A stretch of 64,000 bases of DNA from Cryomorpha sp963748925 (GTDB lineage Bacteria; Bacteroidota; Bacteroidia; Flavobacteriales_D; Cryomorphaceae): positions 372,001 to 436,000 of the forward strand of contig CAVVKG010000008.1 in NCBI GenBank assembly GCA_963748925.1, in the 5' to 3' direction. A program made the translations under genes and the position numbers. Of this stretch, positions 27,384 to 35,608 are shown piece after piece (position 1 is the stretch's first letter; every line of letters begins with the position of its first letter). The notes beneath the pieces are model-generated. The model ran no database searches and was not told where the DNA came from. It saw nothing but the letters and a program-made list of their open reading frames with translations.

Positions 27384-27679
27384 GCTTATTCTATTGATAT
27401 GATTGGAAGTGTTTCGTGCTTTTCACATCTGCAAAAATTAAACGCCGTAATTCGCTGGCAAAAGGCAAGCAGGAAGCATAAATGGCTTACTTAAATAACA
27501 AAGCCAATGGAGGATGAAGGGTTTGGGAGCTTTAGTATTGCGGCCGCTTGCGAAGTAGAATACCCGCCATAAATATCAATTACGAATATTGCGGAAATGA
27601 ATGCCCGATATTTAAAGGCGAAGTTGTTGAAATAATACATTTTCACTTCACTCTTGATAACACTTTTGATGGATGATAA
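27364..27679. other. Intergenic region, no gene seen
   Basis: About 315 bases between pta and the MscS terminator. A 68-codon minus-strand ORF (27491-27697) runs into the terminator hairpin, has no recognisable product and is probably chance. Nothing else is visible. Confidence 0.5.
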
Positions 27680-27715
27680 AAAAGAGGGCAACTTCAAAAC
27701 CGAAATTGCCCTCTT
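27680..27715 (-). terminator. Terminator after the MscS gene
   Basis: On the minus strand AAGAGGGCAA, then a loop, TTGCCCTCTT and a run of T. The 10-pair stem is perfect and lies about 27 bases after the stop of the gene at 27742. Confidence 0.9.
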
Positions 27716-27741
27716 AATCGTGTTAGTTGATGCTTTTTATA

Positions 27742-28560
27742 TTAAGCCTCTTTAATCATATGAATGTCTCTCTGTGGAAACGGAATACTAATTCCTTGAG
27801 CATCAAATGCTTTTTTAACTTTTTCGTTTAAGTTGTTGACTACACCCCAAAAATCAGAGCTTTTAAGCCATGCTCTCACATGTATATTTACAGAGCTATC
27901 GGCAAGTGCTTCTACAAAAATATCGTAAGCTGGTTCTTTTAGAAATTTCGATTCTTCCTCAACCAAGCCTTTTAGAATGCTCTTAGCTTTATCAATATCA
28001 TCGCCATAACCAATTCCAAAGGTCATGTCCATTCTGCGCGTGTCGTGATACGAATAATTTTTTATTGCATTATTACTCAAATCTCCATTCGGTATAATGA
28101 TTTCCTGATTTTGAGTAGTTGTGATATACGTGTAAAAAATTTGAATTTCATGAACTGTTCCCGAATGTGAACCAGTGTCGATAAAATCACCAACTTTGAA
28201 TGGTTTTAGCAATAAAATCAAAACTCCACCTGCAAAATTGGCCAAACTTCCCTGCAAAGCAAGACCTATAGCCAAACCTGCAGCACCAAGTACCGCAATA
28301 AAGGAAGTAACCTGTACGCCAATCATTCCCGCTACCGAGATGATAAGCATAATTTTTAGTAGAGCGCTTATTATGGAACGTAAAAATGGTCGGAGCGATT
28401 CGTCTACATCCCTCTTCTCCATTGTCTTAGAGGCAACTTTAACGATTCGCTTAATTACCCATAATCCTATAAGTAGTACTACGATTGCTAATACAACGCG
28501 GCCACCATATACTACTATCAACCCCTTTATTTGGTCGAAATATCCCATTAATTTTTCCAT
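27742..28560 (-). CDS. Small-conductance mechanosensitive channel (MscS family)
   Basis: 272 residues, about the length of E. coli MscS. Three membrane helices lie at about 18-40, 60-80 and 85-115. The pore-lining helix is glycine- and alanine-rich (VLGAAGLAIGLALQGSLANF), followed by AGGVLILLLKPFKVGDFI, the MscS signature. The beta and C-terminal domains follow (IIIPNGDLSNNAIKNYS; IPFPQRDIHMI). It opens under membrane tension to release solutes after osmotic down-shock. Two candidate -7 boxes (minus-strand TATTTTTG at 28587-28580, TATCTTTG at 28600-28593) suggest its own promoter. Confidence 0.95.
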   Translation of the reverse strand: MEKLMGYFDQIKGLIVVYGGRVVLAIVVLLIGLWVIKRIVKVASKTMEKRDVDESLRPFLRSIISALLKIMLIISVAGMIGVQVTSFIAVLGAAGLAIGLALQGSLANFAGGVLILLLKPFKVGDFIDTGSHSGTVHEIQIFYTYITTTQNQEIIIPNGDLSNNAIKNYSYHDTRRMDMTFGIGYGDDIDKAKSILKGLVEEESKFLKEPAYDIFVEALADSSVNIHVRAWLKSSDFWGVVNNLNEKVKKAFDAQGISIPFPQRDIHMIKEA

Positions 28561-28658
28561 ACAATTTGGTTTTTTTTATCAAAAATAAGCCACAAAGATA
28601 AGAAACACATTTTGAACTACATAAAGGCATAAATGAATGTATTTGCCAGAAGGCTTTG

Positions 28659-29552
28659 TCAGATTAGATTGGCTACTGCTTCAGGAACTGTTGGGATGTT
28701 GAATTTAAAGCCTTCTTTTAGAAGTTTTTCAGGATATACATTTCTGCTTTTGAGCAAAAGCTCTGATTCAGTTCCAATCAATGCAGCACCAATTTCCAAA
28801 AGAGCAACGGGCTGGTTTAATCCAAAAGGAACTTTAGAATATTTTCGAATTAGCTTCATTAGTTTTTTGTTAGAAATAGGATTTGGCGCAGTAACATTGA
28901 TCGCCCCGCTTAAACTCTCTTTTTCTATAATAAAATCAATGGCACGGCAAAAATCGTCGATATGGATCCAGCTTACTTTCTGATTTCCTGAGCCTTGATG
29001 ACCTCCCAGACCTAATTTGGTTACAAACTTGAGTTTTGGAAAAGCACCACCATCTTTTCCCAACACAATTGATGTGCGAAGCGCCACTTGTCTCATTTCC
29101 GGTATGGTGCGAGCAAAAAAAGCCTTTTCCCATTCTTTGCAAATATTCATTGAGAAGTCATCACCGATTCTGCCCAAACCTTCTTTCATCAATTCTGTTT
29201 CTGCATGAATGTATGTCGTTGCACTGCTAGCGTTGAGCCAAACGCGAGGTTTCTTTTTTGCTTGAAAAATATAATCGTGTAAGGTGAATGTGGGTTGTAT
29301 TCTTGACGACAGAATTGCCAGCTTGTTTTTCTCAGTATAACGGCAATCTACCGATTTACCACTGAGGTTTATAAGTACTTCGCTTCCATCAATTTCTTTG
29401 CACCAATTTCCGGTATTGCTTCCATTCCAGGCTATATCGCCTTTTTGTTTCGGTTTTCGGGTTAGTACGAGAACTTCGTGTCCTAAATTTTGAAAATGTT
29501 TTCTGAGATGAGAACCTAAAAAGCCTGATCCTCCTGCTATAGTGATTTTCAT
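28659..29552 (-). CDS. TIGR01777-family NAD(P)-dependent epimerase/oxidoreductase
   Basis: About 297 residues from the ATG at 29552 (MKITIAGGSGFLGSHL), which overlaps the stop of the upstream DCC gene by one base (TAATG). The longer reading adds 19 residues ahead of the Rossmann fold and is not favoured. The cofactor motif GGSGFLG is at residues 7-13. LINLSGKSVDCRYTEKNK near 62-79 and the C-terminal VYPEKLLKEGFKF are typical for TIGR01777, an SDR-related family of unknown substrate. It is the last gene of the GbsR-DCC-TIGR01777 operon. Confidence 0.9.
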   Translation of the reverse strand: MKITIAGGSGFLGSHLRKHFQNLGHEVLVLTRKPKQKGDIAWNGSNTGNWCKEIDGSEVLINLSGKSVDCRYTEKNKLAILSSRIQPTFTLHDYIFQAKKKPRVWLNASSATTYIHAETELMKEGLGRIGDDFSMNICKEWEKAFFARTIPEMRQVALRTSIVLGKDGGAFPKLKFVTKLGLGGHQGSGNQKVSWIHIDDFCRAIDFIIEKESLSGAINVTAPNPISNKKLMKLIRKYSKVPFGLNQPVALLEIGAALIGTESELLLKSRNVYPEKLLKEGFKFNIPTVPEAVANLI

Positions 29553-30379
29553 TATCTGATTGTTATAAGTATGATTGTTGCTAAAACAAGAAGCCTGTAT
29601 CCTATCCAACTAGCGGTGACCCATTTTGAAATGCCAAGTCTTTCGCATCGGAAAAGGTGTGATTGGAGCATAATAAGTACTACGATTCCAAAAGATATAA
29701 TGAGGTATGGACCACCAAATGAGAATAAATTCGAGATTAAAATAACAGGTATTATTAGGAGTGCTCCCAGAAAGGATACGCTGCTCATATTTCCAAGGTA
29801 TTCAAGAGTTTTTCCGTTATAGGTTGTTCTCACTGCAAGTCCCTGCCAGGCTATTTGCCCAAAGCAAATGACATATTCCAAAAATGGAGAATACCCAATC
29901 CCCAGTGCAGCACTCAGCTTAGCACCGAAAATACTAAGAATAAAACCTGTGAAAATGGCTGTGGTAATGACATACGCCCAACGGTATCCTTTGTGAACGC
30001 TCGGTTCACATGAAAGTCCTTCAGTGGGTGTAGATGAGTATGCAATTACTTTCCGGTTGAAGGATATGAACCTGTATAGCTTTTTGAGCATGAAGTGGAT
30101 AGGAGCGAAATTTAGAAAACGACTAAGCCATTCGCTTTTGTCTGCAATAATTTCAATGAAGGCATCAACTCCATACACCGTTTCGTTTGTATGCGTATCG
30201 ATAAATGCGATTTCGCTTTTAGCTCTGTCCAGGTTAACTGACCAACAATATTCTTTCGCTGCATTTTGGTAAGGCGTTACGGTGTCAGAATCAATTAATT
30301 GCATTTTTTCGAACCCCTTACCGTATAACCGGCACATGGGGCAATCTGCATCTATTAGAAGTTTCTTATTTTTAATCAT
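29552..30379 (-). CDS. DCC-family thiol-disulfide oxidoreductase-like membrane protein
   Basis: 275 residues. The N-terminus carries the DCC motif (LIDADCPMCRLYGKGF, CxxC at about residues 13-16) in a thioredoxin-like domain of about 110 residues. Four to five membrane helices follow (about 135-160, 168-185, 205-225, 228-248, 255-275). The DCC domain fused to a membrane part suggests a redox role at the inner face of the membrane; the substrate is unknown. It lies between the GbsR regulator (45 bases) and the epimerase (1-base overlap). Confidence 0.8.
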   Translation of the reverse strand: MIKNKKLLIDADCPMCRLYGKGFEKMQLIDSDTVTPYQNAAKEYCWSVNLDRAKSEIAFIDTHTNETVYGVDAFIEIIADKSEWLSRFLNFAPIHFMLKKLYRFISFNRKVIAYSSTPTEGLSCEPSVHKGYRWAYVITTAIFTGFILSIFGAKLSAALGIGYSPFLEYVICFGQIAWQGLAVRTTYNGKTLEYLGNMSSVSFLGALLIIPVILISNLFSFGGPYLIISFGIVVLIMLQSHLFRCERLGISKWVTASWIGYRLLVLATIILITIR

Positions 30380-30424
30380 GACGGAAGTTTTAGAAATAAT
30401 TGAAAGTTTAGGATTAAAAAAAAA

Positions 30425-30931
30425 TCACGATAGTGTTTTTATCAGTTTTTTGAAAAAAATGTTGTCATTCATCTTTACCATAAGGTCACTTAGTTTATCT
30501 ATTTGTTTTACAAATTCGTCCAGGTCATTCACGAGCTTTGAAAAATGAGCAATTTCCTCTTGGTTACCAGTGAGTTTTTCAGATTTAAACCTTTCTAAAA
30601 AACTTTGAATCGGTTGCAGCTCTCGTTTTTTTCTTTCGTTCACGATGTTTCGGGCTACATTCCAAATATCGTGGTTGGCAACAAAAAATTCTTTTCTTTC
30701 ACCAATTTTATTCTGCTTCGTTACGAGTTTCCAATTACTGAGTTCACGTAGGTTAATATTTACATTTCCGCGGGAGAGTTGAATAGATTCCATTATGTCC
30801 TCAGCGCTTAGCTGTTTGTTACTCGCTAATAACAGGGCGTGAATCTGAGCCATACTTCTCGGAATTCCCCAAGCACTCCCCAAGGCACCCCAGGTTTGAA
30901 TAAACTCCATTTTCGCGTCTGTTACTTTCAT
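30425..30931 (-). CDS. GbsR/MarR-type transcriptional regulator
   Basis: 168 residues. The N-terminal winged helix-turn-helix runs over about 15-95: GSAWGIPRSMAQIHALLLAS, LSAEDIMESIQLSRGNVNIN, LRELSNWKLVTKQ. These match the GbsR subgroup of MarR-like repressors found across Bacteroidota. The C-terminal helices should give the dimer. It is the first gene of the operon with the DCC and TIGR01777 genes. A perfect inverted repeat 26 bases upstream of its start (30957-30980) is a good autoregulatory operator candidate. Confidence 0.9.
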   Translation of the reverse strand: MKVTDAKMEFIQTWGALGSAWGIPRSMAQIHALLLASNKQLSAEDIMESIQLSRGNVNINLRELSNWKLVTKQNKIGERKEFFVANHDIWNVARNIVNERKKRELQPIQSFLERFKSEKLTGNQEEIAHFSKLVNDLDEFVKQIDKLSDLMVKMNDNIFFKKLIKTLS

Positions 30932-30956
30932 AAGACAATATTAAATGAAATTTCTG

Positions 30957-30980
30957 AACTTTCAAAAAATATTGAAAGTT
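30957..30980. promoter_or_regulatory. Inverted repeat, candidate operator for the GbsR-type regulator
   Basis: AACTTTCAA, spacer AAAATA, TTGAAAGTT: two perfect 9-base arms with a 6-base spacer. It lies between the divergent GbsR-like and FkbM genes, 26 bases before the regulator start. The size and symmetry fit a MarR-type dimer site. Confidence 0.6.
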
Positions 30981-31072
30981 AAATTGGTTATGTTTATATG
31001 TTTTTGGAAATTTAACCCTGTGGGTGGTATTCCCACAATCAATACCCGTAATTTTACACTATAATTCAAGTT

Positions 31073-32017
31073 ATGACGGAAATTGAAATAAAAAAGAAGG
31101 AAGAACTGGCTGAAGTTTTTGTGGAAGGGCAGAAGCTTGGGAGCTTTAACTCTCAGGAAATCTGGGACCTATCTGAGCAACTTCGTGATTTCGCCATTTC
31201 AAATTCTAATGATTTCAAGATTAATCCAGCTCAGGAAATTACGGTCGGTAAATGTACTTTTCACGTTCATCCCCTGAATTATCCCGACTTTTGGAATCTT
31301 GTCAATAAAGGCAATTGGGAACCTGAAACGTACGCGGTGTTCGATCGGTTTATAAAATCGGATACGGTGTTTATCGATGTCGGCGCATGGATTGGGTCTA
31401 CCGCCCTATATGGCGCTCAGCTGGCAGCACAGACGCACGCCTTTGAGCCTGACCCGATTGCTTTTGGCGAGTTAAAAGCAAATAAGGAGGCCAATCGGGA
31501 AAAGGCTTGGTATAAAAATGTACACCTGCATCAAAAAGCGCTGGCCATAAAAACGGGTACCGCAAATCTGGGTAGTAAAAATAGTGGGGGAGACTCTATG
31601 AGCAGTGTGCTTTTTGCAGATGAAGACAAGAGTTGGAAAGTAGAGACAATTGATCTCAACAATTTCCTTGAGACAAAGGATTTGAACGAACATCCTCTTT
31701 TCCTAAAAATGGATATTGAAGGAGGAGAATACGAACTCGTTCCTACCCTCAAAGAGACCTTGAAAAAAACAAAATCAGCCTTGTTCTTATCGCTTCATCC
31801 TGAATTTTTACTCGAGTCTATTAGAAGCAAGACCAAAGGAAAATTTAAGGAAATAAAAATCAGAATTGAGTTTTACAAAAAGCACAAAAAGCTTTTCAAA
31901 AGTTTACCTTATTCAAAAGTCACTCATACCGACGGCCGACCATTTCAACTAAAAAAACAATTAGCAAAAGCACTACTATTAGGGAATTTTCCTCATACCG
32001 TTTTGGCTTCAAACTAA
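31073..32017 (+). CDS. FkbM-family methyltransferase
   Basis: 314 residues. The SAM-binding motif is TVFIDVGAWIGSTALYGA near 99-116, followed by THAFEPDPIAFGEL with the acidic residue that usually binds the ribose. LFLKMDIEGGEYELVPTL near 210-227 is the FkbM signature. There is no signal peptide, so it should act in the cytoplasm on a small molecule or glycan. It is divergent from the GbsR operon with 141 bases between, and convergent with uvrB. No sugar or polyketide gene is adjacent, so the substrate is unknown. Confidence 0.9.
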   Translation: MTEIEIKKKEELAEVFVEGQKLGSFNSQEIWDLSEQLRDFAISNSNDFKINPAQEITVGKCTFHVHPLNYPDFWNLVNKGNWEPETYAVFDRFIKSDTVFIDVGAWIGSTALYGAQLAAQTHAFEPDPIAFGELKANKEANREKAWYKNVHLHQKALAIKTGTANLGSKNSGGDSMSSVLFADEDKSWKVETIDLNNFLETKDLNEHPLFLKMDIEGGEYELVPTLKETLKKTKSALFLSLHPEFLLESIRSKTKGKFKEIKIRIEFYKKHKKLFKSLPYSKVTHTDGRPFQLKKQLAKALLLGNFPHTVLASN

Positions 32018-32076
32018 TTGAATATTTGCTAATCTCTAGTAAACTTATCTAAAGAGGTTATGCGATTCAACCCTAT

Positions 32077-32112
32077 TCGCGACTAGATTCTAGAGACTCG
32101 CGATTATTTTTT
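32077..32112. terminator. Hairpin between the convergent FkbM and uvrB genes
   Basis: TCGCGA-CTAGA-T-TCTAG-AGAC-TCGCGA forms a stem with a small bulge, followed on the plus strand by TTATTTTTTG. It would end the FkbM transcript at the last codons of uvrB. Confidence 0.5.
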
Positions 32113-34119
32113 GTTCTCAACTGCTTTTTGAAGTGAGAATAGTTCATCACGAAGTCTGGCTGCTTCCATGAAATCCTGATCTCTGGCTGCTTTCTGCATT
32201 CTAGATCGCGTGATTTCGATTGATTTCTCTAGCTCCTCGGGCTTCATGTATTCCATTACCGGATCTGCTGCGATATTAACATCTGGCTCTGTATAATACC
32301 TCTTACCACCTTTTTTCTCTCTGTTGTTCTTAATTAAAGTAGATTTTTTACCTCCCTTTATTTGAGTAGGGGTAATGCTATTTTCATCGTTGTACTCTTT
32401 TTGCTTTATTCGACGTCTATCTGTCTCATCAATGGTTTGCTGCATGCTGTTTGTAATATTATCAGCATACATAATTACCCTTCCATTCACATTTCGCGCA
32501 GCCCTACCTACAGTTTGCACCAGTGATCTTTCACTTCGCAAGAAACCCTCTTTGTCTGCATCGAGAATTGCTACGAGCGATACTTCTGGCAAGTCCAGTC
32601 CTTCTCGAAGTAGGTTTACTCCAATCAGGACATCATAGATTCCTTCGCGCAGATCGTTAATAATATCAATCCGGTCAAGGGTGTCAACATCGCTGTGAAT
32701 GTAACTGCACTTTACACCTGCTTTCGCGAAAAAGTTCTGTAGTTCCTCTGCCATTCTTTTGGTAAGGGTGGTCACCAGCGTTCGTTCATCTCGTTCAGTT
32801 CGTAAATTTATTTCTTCCAATAAATCATCTATTTGATTTTCACTCGGTCGCACCTCAATGATCGGGTCCAGCAATCCGGTAGGTCTTATAACTTGCTCTA
32901 CGATTACTCCGCCCGATCGTTCTAATTCAAAATCGGCCGGCGTTGCACTTACATAAACAGTTTGATTTGTTAACGCCTGAAATTCATCAAACTGAAGCGG
33001 GCGATTGTCCATGGCTGCGGGTAGCCGGAATCCGTATTCTACCAAGTTTATTTTTCTGCTTCTGTCACCTCCATACATCGCTCGTATTTGTGGAACAGTT
33101 ACATGACTTTCATCAATTACCATCAAGAAATCTTCTGGAAAATAGTCAATCAGGCAGAATGGTCGTTGACCCGGAAGGCGTCGGTCAAAATATCTCGAAT
33201 AATTCTCAATTCCGGAGCAGTACCCTAGTTCGCGCATCATTTCCAAATCATAAGTTGTTCTTTCTTCAAGCCGCTTGGCTTCCAAATGGCGTCCTTGTTC
33301 CTCAAAGAAGTTAACCTGAGCTACCATATCTTGCTGAATTTCCCAGATAGCACTGTTTAAGGTCTCTTTGGTTGTTACAAAAAGATTAGCCGGATAGATA
33401 TTTACAGCATCCAGCTCAGTAATTACGCTGCCACTCTCCGGATCGAAACTACTGATGGCATCAATTTCATCGCCAAAAAATTCCACTCGGATGCCGTAAT
33501 CGGCGTAAGCCAGATAAATATCTACTGTGTCGCCTTTCACTCTAAATTTCCCTCTATCCAGTTCAAAATCATTTCGTGAGTAGAGGCTGGCAACCAGCAG
33601 GTGCAAAAAGCTATTTCGGGATACTAGTTCTCCTCGTTTTATTGGGATCACGCTCTTGTGGAACTCCGTAGGATTGCCAATACCGTAAATGCAAGAAACG
33701 GAAGCAACTACAATCACATCTCGCCGACCGGAGAGCAGAGCCGAAGTGGCGCTAAGGCGTAATTTTTCAATTTCCTGATTTATGCTGAGGTCTTTCTCAA
33801 TAAAAGTATTGCTGGAAGGAATAAAAGCTTCAGGCTGATAATAATCGTAGTATGAAACAAAATACTCCACGAGGTTGTCCGGGAAAAATTGCTTGAATTC
33901 ACCGTAAAGCTGAGCAGCCAGTGTTTTATTATGGGATAAAATAAGGGTTGGCTTTTTTATATTTTCTATCACATTTGCCACCGTAAAAGTTTTCCCAGAC
34001 CCCGTAACACCCAGCAGTGTTTGAGCAATATCACCTTCTTTAAGACCTTCCACGAGCTGTTTTATAGCTTCGGGCTGATCTCCTGTGGGTTCAAATTCTG
34101 AAGTTAGCTTGAAATCCAT
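32104..34119 (-). CDS. uvrB: UvrABC system protein B (excision nuclease subunit)
   Basis: 671 residues, the standard UvrB length. UvrB checks DNA damage and holds UvrC in nucleotide excision repair. Walker A is GVTGSGKTFT near 39-48. The beta-hairpin region lies at about 90-120 (YDYYQPEAFIPSSNTFIEKD) and helicase motifs include VIDESHVTVPQI near 337 and VQTVGRAARNVNG near 540. The C-terminal UVR domain is RSRMQKAARDQDFMEAARLR near 638. No SOS-type operator was identified upstream, but I did not have a reliable consensus for this group. Confidence 0.98.
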   Translation of the reverse strand: MDFKLTSEFEPTGDQPEAIKQLVEGLKEGDIAQTLLGVTGSGKTFTVANVIENIKKPTLILSHNKTLAAQLYGEFKQFFPDNLVEYFVSYYDYYQPEAFIPSSNTFIEKDLSINQEIEKLRLSATSALLSGRRDVIVVASVSCIYGIGNPTEFHKSVIPIKRGELVSRNSFLHLLVASLYSRNDFELDRGKFRVKGDTVDIYLAYADYGIRVEFFGDEIDAISSFDPESGSVITELDAVNIYPANLFVTTKETLNSAIWEIQQDMVAQVNFFEEQGRHLEAKRLEERTTYDLEMMRELGYCSGIENYSRYFDRRLPGQRPFCLIDYFPEDFLMVIDESHVTVPQIRAMYGGDRSRKINLVEYGFRLPAAMDNRPLQFDEFQALTNQTVYVSATPADFELERSGGVIVEQVIRPTGLLDPIIEVRPSENQIDDLLEEINLRTERDERTLVTTLTKRMAEELQNFFAKAGVKCSYIHSDVDTLDRIDIINDLREGIYDVLIGVNLLREGLDLPEVSLVAILDADKEGFLRSERSLVQTVGRAARNVNGRVIMYADNITNSMQQTIDETDRRRIKQKEYNDENSITPTQIKGGKKSTLIKNNREKKGGKRYYTEPDVNIAADPVMEYMKPEELEKSIEITRSRMQKAARDQDFMEAARLRDELFSLQKAVENKK

Positions 34120-34284
34120 CTTTTACTGTTACCTTTTTTTAACCTCTAAATAGGTCGTGTGATCAACATTTTCCATTTACATTTGTAATTAGCAACGTGA
34201 AATGGTAATTCGTCACTACAAAACTAATAACTATTGCCAGTGACTCAACCACTCATCTTATCAATAACTCAATAAGCGCTGATT

Positions 34285-34443
34285 ATGTTTTTCAAAAGAA
34301 TATTGCATTATCTCAATCCGGCCAACCTCTTCAAGAAAGGTGGTGATAATGTAAACCTGAGAATGATGCATGGTATAAATCGCATTTCAATATTTGTATT
34401 CTTAATTTGCCTCATTGTTCTCATTTTCAGGTGGGTTTCTTAG
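34285..34443 (+). CDS. Small membrane protein, DUF6728-like
   Basis: A 52-residue ORF with ATG at 34285 and TAG at 34441-34443. It begins MFFKRILHYLNPANLFKKGG and continues with NLRMMHGINRISI and a single helix (FVFLICLIVLIFRW). This pattern (a short amphipathic start, MHGINRISI, then one helix) matches the small Bacteroidota family I recall as DUF6728. It precedes the ABM gene by 12 bases, which supports translation of both. The function is unknown. Confidence 0.65.
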   Translation: MFFKRILHYLNPANLFKKGGDNVNLRMMHGINRISIFVFLICLIVLIFRWVS

Positions 34444-34455
34444 TATTTCGAATCA

Positions 34456-34752
34456 ATGATTATTCGCATCGTAGAACTTAAAATCAATACAGAAAATTTG
34501 GACAAAGCCAGCGATTTATTAGCTGAAGCCTCATCAAAGGTCAGAGGAATGAAAGGATGTAGCCATTTGCATATCCTCTCAGATATCCGCAAAACCAATC
34601 ATATAACCACGTATAGCTATTGGGATACGGAAGCCGATCTAGATGCATACCGGCACTCTGAAGTATTTAAATCGTTTTGGGGTGAAATAAAACCCTTATT
34701 TGCACTACCCGCAAGGGCCTGGAGCTCAAAAACACTTCACTATTTGCCGTAA
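34456..34752 (+). CDS. Antibiotic-biosynthesis-monooxygenase (ABM) domain protein
   Basis: 98 residues forming one dimeric ferredoxin-like ABM fold: MIIRIVELKINTENLDKASD, GMKGCSHLHILSDI, HITTYSYWDTEADLDAYRHS, FKSFWGEIKPLF. Members include small cofactor-free monooxygenases, haem-degrading enzymes and many of unknown role. No haem-oxygenase residues can be assigned with confidence here. It sits 12 bases after the DUF6728-like ORF and 121 bases before gldF, which has its own promoter candidate. Confidence 0.85.
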   Translation: MIIRIVELKINTENLDKASDLLAEASSKVRGMKGCSHLHILSDIRKTNHITTYSYWDTEADLDAYRHSEVFKSFWGEIKPLFALPARAWSSKTLHYLP

Positions 34753-34843
34753 GGGCCTGTTAAGATTTTTAAAAATTGACTTTTCAAAATATTTTGTTCA
34801 TTACCGCTCCTCGAATGAGCCATTCGTGGCCTGCCAAAAAACG

Positions 34844-34851
34844 TATCTTTG
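34844..34851 (+). promoter_or_regulatory. Candidate -7 box for gldFG
   Basis: TATCTTTG fits TAnnTTTG exactly and is the same octamer as before the M49 gene. It lies 22 bases before the ATG at 34874 and supports that start over the GTG at 34868. A weak -33 match (TTCG) lies 17 bases upstream. Confidence 0.45.
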
Positions 34852-34873
34852 ACCGCTAAAACCAAAAGTGCCA

Positions 34874-35608
34874 ATGTGGGCTCTATTATTTAAAGAAATC
34901 CGTAGTTTTCTCAGCTCAGTAATAGGTTATGTTGTAATAGCAGTGTTCCTATTGCTTACCGGTCTGTTTATGTGGGGTTTTCCCGGCAATCTTCAGGTTC
35001 TGGATCAAGGCTACGCTACCCTCGATACACTATTTTATGTCGCGCCATGGGTATTCATGTTTCTGGTGCCAGCCATAACCATGCGCTCTTTTTCGGAAGA
35101 AAAGCGCACGGGAACAATTGAGTTACTTTTCACAAGACCCTTAACAGACTATCAGATTATTCTTTCCAAGTATTTTGCTGGCGTTGTCTTGGTGATTCTG
35201 GCTTTGCTGCCTACGCTGATCTATTATTACAGCGTGGCAACCTTGGGAAACCCTGTGGGAAATATAGACCATGGAGGAACAATTGGTTCTTACTTCGGGC
35301 TGGTATTTTTAGCTGCTGGATTTACTGCTATCGGTACATTTGCATCTTCCGTAAGCGACAATCAGGTCGTAGCTTTTATTCTTGCCTTGTTTCTCTGTTT
35401 TGTTTGCTATAGTGGGCTAGAGCAAATCGCTTCGTTCGAACTTTTCGGTGCATTGGACAGGTTTGTTCAGGAACTGGGCATTGCTGAGCACTACGACTCA
35501 ATGAGCCGGGGTGTAATTGATACACGCGATGTTGTTTATTTCGTTTCCCTTTCGGGGATATTTATTGTGCTAACCAAAGCTGTGCTTCAAAGCAGAAAAT
35601 GGTCATGA
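34874..35608 (+). CDS. gldF: Gliding-associated ABC transporter permease GldF
   Basis: About 244 residues from the ATG at 34874 (MWALLFKEIRSFLSSVIGYV). Six hydrophobic segments are seen. The signature RSFSEEKRTGTIELLFTRPL near 75-94 is typical of the ABC-2 permeases of the GldF type. With GldG and the ATPase GldA (not in this window) it forms an ABC transporter needed for gliding in Flavobacterium johnsoniae, though some gliding relatives lack it. Its stop overlaps the gldG start (ATGA). Confidence 0.93.
   Translation: MWALLFKEIRSFLSSVIGYVVIAVFLLLTGLFMWGFPGNLQVLDQGYATLDTLFYVAPWVFMFLVPAITMRSFSEEKRTGTIELLFTRPLTDYQIILSKYFAGVVLVILALLPTLIYYYSVATLGNPVGNIDHGGTIGSYFGLVFLAAGFTAIGTFASSVSDNQVVAFILALFLCFVCYSGLEQIASFELFGALDRFVQELGIAEHYDSMSRGVIDTRDVVYFVSLSGIFIVLTKAVLQSRKWS

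Noticed and set aside
27491..27697. 68-codon minus-strand ORF between pta and the MscS gene
   Set aside because: It overlaps the MscS terminator hairpin, has no recognisable family, and its composition does not look coding.
31019..31037. Hairpin TGTGGG/CCCACA before the FkbM gene
   Set aside because: Six pairs without further support; listed only as a possible leader structure.
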